Source: Bacteroidota bacterium
GTDB taxonomy: Bacteria > Bacteroidota > Bacteroidia > Bacteroidales > UBA1715
DNA: 7,814 nucleotides
Direction: 5' to 3'
NCBI GenBank assembly: GCA_029266015.1
Contig: JAJUFK010000099.1
Location: 1-7,814, forward strand
The notes below the pieces were generated by a model, which saw only the letters and a list, made by a program, of their open reading frames with translations, searched no databases and had not been told where the DNA came from. The position numbers were made by a program, and so were the translations under genes. Positions 1 to 6,200 of this stretch are shown here, in pieces (the stretch's first letter is position 1; each line of letters opens with the position of its first letter).

Positions 1-693
1 AACAATTTAGTCATTCAACAAATTCAATCAAATTCTCAATTTCAATCGTTAGTAAAAAAACATACTATTTCATGGGCTCATCAGCAATCGCTTATAAAAC
101 AATTGTTTAAAGCAATTGTACAGTCGTCGTTGTATGATACATATATTCAATCACTCTCAACATACGAAAATGATAAAAAATTCGTTCGAAAAGTGCTTTC
201 GTCTATAATATCGGAATCAGAAGATATATATCAATTTTTAGAAGAATATTCTATCTATTGGAACGACGAAATTGAATATATTATATCAATAGTTGAAAAA
301 ACAATAAAGCAGTTTAAAGAAACAGTTGCTGGCGGTGGAGAAATTTTACCAAAATACAAAGATGAAGAGATAGAACATTTTTCAAAGACATTGTTTACCA
401 AAACAATAGAGAAATGGAATGAATACAATGTGTATATTGATAAAAAATTAGAAAATTGGGAACAAGAGCGAGTTGCCGAAATTGATGTGATATTGTTGCA
501 AATAGCAATTACCGAAGCAGTAGAATTTTGCGAAATACCACTAAAGGCAACATTAAATGAATATATTGAACTTGCAAAATGGTATAGTACCGAAAAAAGT
601 AATATGTTTGTGAACGGATTGTTGCATACAATTTTTAAAGAATTACGGCAACAAAAAATTATTGTTAAAAAAGGTAGAGGTTTATTAGAATAA
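1..693 (+). CDS. nusB: Transcription antitermination protein NusB (5'-truncated by window edge)
   Basis: NusB joins NusE (S10) on boxA RNA in antitermination complexes that support rRNA transcription. The frame is open from base 1 to the TAA at 691-693, giving 230 visible residues. The NusB fold is in the C-terminal half: EIDVILLQIAITEAVEF at visible residues 160-176, IPLKATLNEYIELAK at 179-193 and the family hallmark FVNGLL at 203-208, ending in a basic tail. The residues before it form the helical N-terminal extension usual in Bacteroidota NusB, which is about 300 residues as I recall, so roughly 70-80 are missing upstream. A TTG at 103 could be taken as a start, but the frame continues upstream with sensible protein, so it is internal. 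The DUF1573 gene follows after 22 nt. The family call is firm. The exact length of the missing part is inferred. Confidence 0.9.
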   Translation, partial: NNLVIQQIQSNSQFQSLVKKHTISWAHQQSLIKQLFKAIVQSSLYDTYIQSLSTYENDKKFVRKVLSSIISESEDIYQFLEEYSIYWNDEIEYIISIVEKTIKQFKETVAGGGEILPKYKDEEIEHFSKTLFTKTIEKWNEYNVYIDKKLENWEQERVAEIDVILLQIAITEAVEFCEIPLKATLNEYIELAKWYSTEKSNMFVNGLLHTIFKELRQQKIIVKKGRGLLE

Positions 694-715
694 TAATTTT
701 TAAAAATATTGTGAT

Positions 716-1144
716 ATGAAAAAGTTTGGATTTTTTGTTATGGTAGTTTTAGTAGGTATTCTTAGTGCTTGTAATAATAGCGAGACAAAAGAAGATGCAA
801 CAGAACTTAATGATTCGGTAGTAAAAACAACAGTTGTATTTGATGAACCAAAATTTGATTTTGGAACCATTACCCAAGGAGAAGTTGTAGAGCATACATT
901 CTTTTTTACTAACACGGGGTCAGCAGATTATACAATTGAAACAGTACAAGCATCATGTGGTTGTACTACACCCGACTATACTCAAACACCTGTAAAACCG
1001 GGAGAAAAAGGTAAAGTTGTTGTGAAATTTAATTCAGCAGGTAGAAGCGGAAATCAATCAAAAACGGTAACTGTATATGGTAATTCAGAAGAAGGTAAAA
1101 TACAACTTTCATTTGTTGCAAAAATAGCAGAACCAACTAAATAG
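716..1144 (+). CDS. DUF1573 domain lipoprotein
   Basis: 142 residues, starting at ATG 716. The N-terminus is a lipoprotein signal: two lysines, a hydrophobic stretch (residues 4-16) and lipobox LSAC with Cys19 as the lipidated residue. A short acidic, polar linker follows. The DUF1573 domain spans roughly residues 43-140: it opens with FDFGTITQGEVVEHTFFFTN and carries the signature ASCGCTTP around residues 79-86, followed by VKPGEKGKVVVKFNSAG. These domains are predicted to be immunoglobulin-like beta sandwiches and are abundant in Bacteroidota, but no biochemical role is established. Cys19 predicts a membrane-anchored envelope protein facing the periplasm or surface; I cannot tell which membrane. 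It lies between nusB and yajC on the same strand with short gaps (22 and 30 nt), so it is probably co-transcribed. There is no visible Shine-Dalgarno; the leader is AT-rich. Confidence 0.9.
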   Translation: MKKFGFFVMVVLVGILSACNNSETKEDATELNDSVVKTTVVFDEPKFDFGTITQGEVVEHTFFFTNTGSADYTIETVQASCGCTTPDYTQTPVKPGEKGKVVVKFNSAGRSGNQSKTVTVYGNSEEGKIQLSFVAKIAEPTK

Positions 1145-1174
1145 TAAATAGTAATAATTTTAAATACAAAAAAC

Positions 1175-1498
1175 ATGAATGTAGGAAGTATAATTTTACA
1201 GGCAACAGCGTCTGGTCAAAATCCAATGGGAAATCTTATCCTTTTGGTAGGTATTATGGTAATTTTCTTTTTCTTTATGGTGCGTCCACAAATGAAACGT
1301 CAAAAAGAACAACGAAAATTCAGAGAAGGTTTACAAAAAGGAGATTCTGTAGTTACTCTTGGAGGTGTATATGCTAAAGTAGTAGAATTAAAAGACAATA
1401 ATATTGTAATTATAGAAATAGCAAAAGATGTGCATGTAAAAATTGATAAATCAGCTTTAGTTGCTGATACTACAGCATTACAATTAGATAAAAAGTAA
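1175..1498 (+). CDS. yajC: Preprotein translocase subunit YajC
   Basis: 107 residues, the usual length for YajC, a small inner-membrane protein that associates with SecDF and the SecYEG translocon and is not essential in E. coli. There is one transmembrane helix at about residues 19-36 (NLILLVGIMVIFFFFMV), then the characteristic RPQMKRQKEQRKFREGLQKG. The cytosolic domain that follows contains GDSVVTLGGVYAKVVELKDN and IVIIEIAKDVHVKIDKSALV. The start at ATG 1175 leaves a short polar N-terminus before the helix, which fits the family. secD and secF are not in the window. It is the last gene before the terminator at 1519-1556, so it probably ends the nusB-DUF1573-yajC transcript. Confidence 0.95.
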   Translation: MNVGSIILQATASGQNPMGNLILLVGIMVIFFFFMVRPQMKRQKEQRKFREGLQKGDSVVTLGGVYAKVVELKDNNIVIIEIAKDVHVKIDKSALVADTTALQLDKK

Positions 1499-1518
1499 AA
1501 AATTGCTTTATTTTTTTG

Positions 1519-1556
1519 CAAAGGTTGGTGAAATGTCATCAACCTTTGTTATTTTT
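1519..1556 (+). terminator. Intrinsic terminator after yajC
   Basis: A 13-bp stem pairs 1519-1531 with 1536-1548 around the tetraloop AATG. All pairs are Watson-Crick except one G-U at 1528/1539. The outer strands read CAAAGGTTG and CAACCTTTG. The 3' arm runs straight into TTATTTTT (1549-1556). Stem, short loop and U-tract on the + strand fit a Rho-independent terminator for the transcript ending with yajC. The 5' side is T-rich, so the opposite strand has no U-tract and the element looks one-directional. The ybbR start codon lies 5 nt after the U-tract, so termination or read-through here also decides how much upstream transcription reaches ybbR-coaE. Confidence 0.85.
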
Positions 1557-1561
1557 ACGCT

Positions 1562-2542
1562 ATGAGTTTGCTTTCTATATATACAAAAGGAATACGGTAT
1601 ATTAAAAAAGAATTTAACCGAAACACCCTATTGTTTGCGGTATTCTTTTGTATAGCTTCGCTTTTGTGGTTAATAAATGCATTAAATAAAACATATACCG
1701 TAGATATAACATTACAAACAAAGTATTCTCATATTCCCAAAACAAAAGCACCTATTACCAAAGCACCTGAACAGATAGTGGTACAAGTTACTGCAAGTGG
1801 TTTTTCATTGTTGCAATATTACATGTATTCATCGCAACAAATTGATGTTAATATAGAAAAAAGACTTCAAGATGATACCGATGGTGATTCAACATTGGTA
1901 ATAAATATTGCAAAAGAAATTACCGATGCACATTTGTTTTCTAAGAGTATTCAGATACAATCAGTAAAGCCCGAATTTGTTACTTTTATATTTGCTTCGG
2001 TAAGTAAAAAAAAGGTAAAAGTAGTTGCTTTATATGATATAGAGTGTTTGCAACAATTTCAATTATCTCAAACACCTGTTGTAATACCCGATTCTGTATT
2101 TATATATGGCGCTCAACTAGTTTTAGAATCTATAGATTCTGTATATACCACTAAAATATATGCACGTCAGGTAGCAGAATCGTTTACCAGAAAAATTTCT
2201 TTACAACCCATAGCAAATGTTACATACAGTGATACGGTAGTAACTGTAAAAGCATTGATAGAAAAATTTACCGAACAGCAGTTTACAATTCCAATAACTC
2301 CTATACATGTTCCCGATTCAATTATTATTGATTTAATGCAACATTCTGTAACAATTACAGTATTTACCGGAATGAGTAAAATACCACAAGTTTCGGCAAG
2401 TGATTTTAAAGTTATTGCAGATTTTATGAAACAAAATGCTTTAACCGGAGAAATTCCCGTAGAAGTAGTTGCACGTTCACCATGGGGACGAATAGTAAAG
2501 GTTTCGCCTGAATATGTAGGTTATATAATAGATACAAAATAA
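1562..2542 (+). CDS. YbbR-like (CdaR-type) membrane-anchored protein
   Basis: 326 residues. There is a short basic N-terminus, one transmembrane helix at about residues 22-41 (TLLFAVFFCIASLLWLINAL), then an all-beta extracytoplasmic region. YbbR-like repeats are suggested by recurring units: APEQIVVQVTASG near 68-80, VVIPDSVFIYG at 173-183 and IHVPDSIIIDL at 248-258, the last two 75 residues apart. In Firmicutes the YbbR protein CdaR regulates the c-di-AMP cyclase CdaA. In Bacteroidota the YbbR-like protein commonly sits next to yajC and coaE, as here, and its role is unproven; no cyclase gene is in the window. coaE starts 4 nt after the stop, so the two are co-transcribed and perhaps translationally coupled. 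Family call from topology, repeats and neighbours; individual repeat boundaries are approximate. Confidence 0.82.
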   Translation: MSLLSIYTKGIRYIKKEFNRNTLLFAVFFCIASLLWLINALNKTYTVDITLQTKYSHIPKTKAPITKAPEQIVVQVTASGFSLLQYYMYSSQQIDVNIEKRLQDDTDGDSTLVINIAKEITDAHLFSKSIQIQSVKPEFVTFIFASVSKKKVKVVALYDIECLQQFQLSQTPVVIPDSVFIYGAQLVLESIDSVYTTKIYARQVAESFTRKISLQPIANVTYSDTVVTVKALIEKFTEQQFTIPITPIHVPDSIIIDLMQHSVTITVFTGMSKIPQVSASDFKVIADFMKQNALTGEIPVEVVARSPWGRIVKVSPEYVGYIIDTK

Positions 2543-2546
2543 TTTC

Positions 2547-3125
2547 ATGAAATATATAGGATTAACTGGTGGTATAGGAAGTGGAAAAAGTGTAATAGCA
2601 AAAATATTTGAATGCTTACAAATACCTGTATATTATAGTGATATAAGAGCAAAACAATTAATGAATACTCATGAAGATATTCGTAATCAATTAGTTGATT
2701 TGGTTGGTGAAAAGGTATATAGTAACAATATATTGCAGACACATATTCTTGCTCAAGCCTTGTTTTCTGATGTTGCAATTAAAAATAGGGTAGATTCTAT
2801 AGTGCATCCTATAGTGCGAAGTGATTTTTTTGAATGGGCACAGTTGCAGTGTGCTCCCTATGTAATTTTAGAATCGGCTCTTATGTTTCAAACTAATTTG
2901 TATACTTATTTTTCTGAAATTATTTTTGTAGATTGTAATAAACAAACACGAATACAAAGGGTAATGGCTCGTGACGGTTTACAACAACATGAAGTGGAAA
3001 AACGAATACAAATGCAACCTGACGATGAATTTTGTAAACAAAAATCACAGTATATTATTGAAAATAATAATACTTTTGTCATTCCTCAGGTATTGAGTGT
3101 ACATGCAAAAATTATAAACAAATAA
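2547..3125 (+). CDS. coaE: Dephospho-CoA kinase
   Basis: 192 residues. CoaE phosphorylates the ribose 3'-hydroxyl of dephospho-CoA with ATP, the last step of coenzyme A synthesis in the cytosol. The P-loop GGIGSGKS is at residues 8-15. The probable catalytic Asp is D32 in YYSDIRAKQL. The family's HP pair is at 87-88 (SIVHPIVR), the ESALMF strand at 109-114, and the lid segment RVMARDG at 138-144, with RIQMQ at 153-157. In the many CoaE proteins I recall, the acidic residue after the ESALLF-like strand is Glu; here it is Q115. The length is normal and all core motifs are present, so the gene should be functional. It starts 4 nt after ybbR, and its TAA abuts the ATG of the next gene with no spacer, an arrangement typical of translational coupling. 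Confidence 0.96.
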   Translation: MKYIGLTGGIGSGKSVIAKIFECLQIPVYYSDIRAKQLMNTHEDIRNQLVDLVGEKVYSNNILQTHILAQALFSDVAIKNRVDSIVHPIVRSDFFEWAQLQCAPYVILESALMFQTNLYTYFSEIIFVDCNKQTRIQRVMARDGLQQHEVEKRIQMQPDDEFCKQKSQYIIENNNTFVIPQVLSVHAKIINK

Positions 3126-3857
3126 ATGGCAAAAATTGGAAAAATAATAGGTGCTGCTGCGGGGTTTGCTTTAGGGGGACCTATAGGTGCATTAATTGGT
3201 TTGGCAATAGGTTCAGTATTTGACAATACTACAGTAACAGTACAATCAGGTACAGCAGGGTATGGGCAACGTGTTACACCTGCCGATTTTGCTTTGAGTC
3301 TTATGGTGCTTATAGCTGCCGTTATGAAAGCTGATGGTACCGTAAAACGTGCAGAACTTGATTTTGTAAAAGCATATTTGCGACAGGCGTATGGAGAACA
3401 AGCAACACTTGAATTATTACAGGTATTACGCGATGTTTTGCAAAAAGAAATTCCATTGTACGAAGTATGTTTGCAAATAAAAAGCAATATGACCTATGCT
3501 GCACGTTTGGAATTATTACATTTTCTTTATAAAATTGCATTATCCGATACTGTTTTAGATGCATCGGAAATGCGAGTGATAGACGATATTTCTAAATATT
3601 TGGGAATATCAGCAGGTGATGCAAATTCAATTCGTGCAACGTTTTACGATGATTTGGAAAGTGCTTATCAGGCCTTAGAAATAAGTGCAAACGCAACCGA
3701 TGAAGAAGTAAAAAAAGCATATAAAAAAATGGCAGTTAAGTATCATCCTGATAAAGTAAGTAATATGGGTGAAGAAGTGCAAAAATCTGCTACAGAAAAA
3801 TTTAAAAAGATAAATGAAGCTTTTGATAGAATAAAAAAACAACGAGGAATAAAATAA
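3126..3857 (+). CDS. TerB and J-domain co-chaperone, DjlA-like
   Basis: 243 residues. The N-terminus (about 5-33) is a glycine-rich hydrophobic segment, GAAAGFALGGPIGALIGLAIG, resembling a glycine zipper that could insert in or associate with a membrane. Residues about 52-165 form a helical TerB-like domain (DFALSLMVLIAAVMKADGTV; ALSDTVLDASEMRVIDDISKY), with the acidic D-G and D-x-x-L-D patterns common in TerB. Residues about 177-240 are a J domain: YQALEISANATDEEVKKAYK, then the HPD motif at 207-209, which stimulates DnaK ATPase. This order is that of DjlA, a J-protein linked to envelope stress in E. coli. The ATG directly follows the coaE stop with zero spacing. The architecture is clear; client and membrane association are inferred. 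Confidence 0.88.
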   Translation: MAKIGKIIGAAAGFALGGPIGALIGLAIGSVFDNTTVTVQSGTAGYGQRVTPADFALSLMVLIAAVMKADGTVKRAELDFVKAYLRQAYGEQATLELLQVLRDVLQKEIPLYEVCLQIKSNMTYAARLELLHFLYKIALSDTVLDASEMRVIDDISKYLGISAGDANSIRATFYDDLESAYQALEISANATDEEVKKAYKKMAVKYHPDKVSNMGEEVQKSATEKFKKINEAFDRIKKQRGIK

Positions 3858-3885
3858 TTATAAATATTAATTTAAATCAATACGT

Positions 3886-4446
3886 ATGCTTAAGGACATT
3901 TTAGCAATTTCAGGGTATCCGGGTTTGTATAAACTTGTAGCTCAAAATCAAAAAAGTATCATTGTAGAATCGCTTGAAACTAAAAAGCGAATACCGGTGT
4001 ATCAAACAACAAAAGTGAGTGCTTTAGAAGATATTGCTATTTATACTACAGATGAAGAGGTGCCTCTTGTTTCTATATTTGAAAAAATATACACAATTGA
4101 AAATAAAGGTATGTGTTCTGTTCAAAAAAATGCCTCAAACAACGATATTAAAGAATATTTTGAAGATGTATTGCCTGATTATGATAAGGATAGAGTATAT
4201 ATTTCTGATATGAAAAAAGTTTTGAGTTGGTATGCAATTTTACATGCTCAAAATATCTTGCAATTTGATGCAAAAGCCAAAGAAACATCAAACGAATCAT
4301 CGGAAACTAAAGAAAAAACACTTGATGAAGTAAAACCAAAAGCTGTTGCAAAAACACCTAAAAAAACAGTTGTAAAACAGACTGCTGCTCCTAAAAATGT
4401 AAAAGCTCCGGCAGTTCAAAAAAAATCGGTTCCCGTTAAAAAATAA
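3886..4446 (+). CDS. DUF5606 protein with lysine/alanine-rich tail
   Basis: 186 residues. The N-terminal part (about 1-70) matches the DUF5606 family known from Bacteroidota: LKDILAISGYPGLYKLVAQN, then IIVESLETKKRIPVYQTTKV, SALEDIAIYTTDEEVPL and an FEKIY segment. A second block at about 83-125 (NDIKEYFEDVLPDYDKDRVY, then a helix around KKVLSWYAIL) completes the folded region. From about 129 onward the sequence is low complexity: first mixed-charge (KETSNESSETKEK), then a Lys/Ala/Pro/Val tail (KAVAKTPKKT, KNVKAPAVQKK) like histone H1 or other basic nucleic-acid-binding tails. There is no signal peptide, so it is cytosolic. Function is unknown. A 28-nt AT-rich gap precedes it, and its TAA overlaps the next ATG by one base, so it is coupled to the peptidase gene. 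Confidence 0.85.
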   Translation: MLKDILAISGYPGLYKLVAQNQKSIIVESLETKKRIPVYQTTKVSALEDIAIYTTDEEVPLVSIFEKIYTIENKGMCSVQKNASNNDIKEYFEDVLPDYDKDRVYISDMKKVLSWYAILHAQNILQFDAKAKETSNESSETKEKTLDEVKPKAVAKTPKKTVVKQTAAPKNVKAPAVQKKSVPVKK

Positions 4447-6170
4447 TGAATACTGTATTTGAACAAGCTAAGCAAAAAAGAACATTTGTTTCGCCCACTA
4501 TTAGTATAGATTCATGGCAGAGTATTCAACCATATTTTGAATATTTACAAAACTATGAATTAACAGATGTTGATTCAACTATACAGTGGATGCTCAAACG
4601 TAGTGAGCTTGAAGCTGTGCTTGAAGAAGATTTGGCATGGCGATATATAAAAATGAACTGTAATACGCAAGATCAAAATCTTGCTCAATCATTTCAATTG
4701 TTTGTTTCACAAATCCAACCCGAGGTTCAAAAGGCTTCAAATAGTTTGGATAAAAAAATATTGGCATCACCATATATTTCTCAATTACCCAAAGAATACA
4801 CTATTGCTTTGCGTGATATAGCAAATCGTGAAAGTTTATTTTGTGAAGCAAATGTGCCCATAATTGCAGAATTGCAACAACAAGAACAAGAATATGGAGT
4901 TATAAATTCAAAAATGACTGTACATATTGATGGGCAAGAAAAAACACTTCAACAAGCAGCTGTATATCTTAAAAGTACCGATAGAGCTTTACGAAAACAA
5001 GTTTTTGAACAAATTTCGGAACGCAGAATGATTGATGCCGAAGCTCTTCAACAACTATTAACAGATTTAATTACAAAACGACATACTATTGCGTGTAATG
5101 CAGGATATAAGAATTATCGTGATTATAAATTGCAAGAATTAGGTCGTTTTGATTATACAAAAGAAGATTGTTTTGCATTTCATGATTCAATACGGGCATG
5201 TGTGCCGCCTATAGTTAAGGAAATTCAACGTAAACGACTTGCTACATTAGGATATGAATCGCTTAAACCTTGGGATACCGAAGTTGACACAGATAATAAA
5301 CCGGCATTGGTTCCTTTTACTTCAATTGATGATTTTATACGTAAATCGGTTGCTTGTTTTAATTCTCTAAACCCCTCGTATGGAGAATATTTGCAAACTA
5401 TGTATTCTCAAGGGTATATGGATTTAGAATCACGAGTTGGTAAAGCTCCCGGTGGATTCAATTATCCTTTGTATGAAAGTAATATGCCTTTTATATATAT
5501 GAATGCTGCAGGAACTATTCGTGATGTGGAAACACTTATGCACGAAGGAGGTCATGCATTGCATTCATTCTTTTCTTCGCATTTGCCATTAGTGGAATTT
5601 AAAAGTTTGCCATCGGAGGTAGCAGAACTTGCATCTATGAGTATGGAATTACTGTCAATGGAACATTGGGACGTGTTTTTTGATAATGCTGAAGATGTAA
5701 AACGTGCAAAAATCAGTCAATTAGAAGGTATTATATCTATTTTGTCATGGATTGCAATAGTTGATGAATTTCAACATCGGTTATATGAAAATCCGTATCA
5801 TACTATAGAAGAACGTACACACATATGGATGCAGTTATTAGAGTCGCATGAAACACATATGATAGATTGGCAAGGGTGGGAACATGTACGTGCAGTGTCG
5901 TGGCAAAAACAATTGCATATTTATGAGGTGCCGTTTTATTATATAGAATATGGTATTGCACAATTAGGTGCTATAGCAATATGGAAAAATTATAAACACA
6001 ATTCCAAAGAAACTATTAAGCAATATGAAAATATGCTACGAACAGGCTATACGTGTACAATACCAGAAATTTATGCTAAAGCAGGAATTCAATTTTCGTT
6101 TACACAAGAATATGTAAGTGATTTATTACAATATGTGTATAGCGAATTACAAGTTTTGTATTCTCATTAG
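4446..6170 (+). CDS. M3 family oligoendopeptidase (PepF/thimet type)
   Basis: 574 residues, normal for the shorter bacterial M3 oligoendopeptidases. It is a zinc metallopeptidase that cuts oligopeptides inside a closed helical channel. The zinc motif is HEGGH at residues 366-370 (H366 and H370 ligands, E367 catalytic), within LMHEGGHALHSFF. The third ligand is E391 or E394 in LPSEVAELASMSMEL. The substrate-binding region near the C-terminus is present: YEVPFYYIEYGIAQLGA, with the tyrosines and histidine typical of the family just before and in it. KAPGGFNYPLYESNMPFIYMN near 333-353 is another conserved M3 segment. There is no signal peptide or membrane helix, so it is cytosolic and likely recycles peptides. 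Start at ATG 4446 shares its A with the TAA of the DUF5606 gene (TAATG), indicating coupled translation. No broken motif was seen. Confidence 0.94.
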   Translation: MNTVFEQAKQKRTFVSPTISIDSWQSIQPYFEYLQNYELTDVDSTIQWMLKRSELEAVLEEDLAWRYIKMNCNTQDQNLAQSFQLFVSQIQPEVQKASNSLDKKILASPYISQLPKEYTIALRDIANRESLFCEANVPIIAELQQQEQEYGVINSKMTVHIDGQEKTLQQAAVYLKSTDRALRKQVFEQISERRMIDAEALQQLLTDLITKRHTIACNAGYKNYRDYKLQELGRFDYTKEDCFAFHDSIRACVPPIVKEIQRKRLATLGYESLKPWDTEVDTDNKPALVPFTSIDDFIRKSVACFNSLNPSYGEYLQTMYSQGYMDLESRVGKAPGGFNYPLYESNMPFIYMNAAGTIRDVETLMHEGGHALHSFFSSHLPLVEFKSLPSEVAELASMSMELLSMEHWDVFFDNAEDVKRAKISQLEGIISILSWIAIVDEFQHRLYENPYHTIEERTHIWMQLLESHETHMIDWQGWEHVRAVSWQKQLHIYEVPFYYIEYGIAQLGAIAIWKNYKHNSKETIKQYENMLRTGYTCTIPEIYAKAGIQFSFTQEYVSDLLQYVYSELQVLYSH

Positions 6171-6190
6171 ATTGAATACCTGTAATGAGA
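6162..6190 (+). promoter_or_regulatory. Small inverted repeat across the peptidase stop codon, upstream of mtaB
   Basis: TCTCATTA at 6162-6169 is perfectly complementary to TAATGAGA at 6183-6190, with a 13-nt loop (6170-6182). The 5' arm includes most of the peptidase TAG stop and the 3' arm ends 10 nt before the mtaB ATG. The stem is weak (8 bp, two G-C pairs) and no U-tract follows, so it is not a standard terminator. It could shape mtaB translation initiation or transcript processing, or be chance in AT-rich DNA. Confidence 0.25.
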
Positions 6191-6200
6191 TTTAAGTGTA

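Noticed and set aside
103..693. A separate 196-residue protein starting at TTG 103
   Set aside because: The same frame is open to base 1 and reads as continuous protein upstream; NusB in this phylum has a long N-terminal extension, so TTG 103 is an internal leucine codon.
700..915. Minus-strand reading frame over the DUF1573 gene start
   Set aside because: Antisense to a clear lipoprotein gene with signal peptide and domain; no supporting motif or leader.
3086..3487. 133-codon minus-strand reading frame opposite the J-protein gene
   Set aside because: It lies over the coaE 3' end and the N-terminal and TerB part of a well-supported gene, its composition is that of an antisense shadow, and it shows no recognisable motif.
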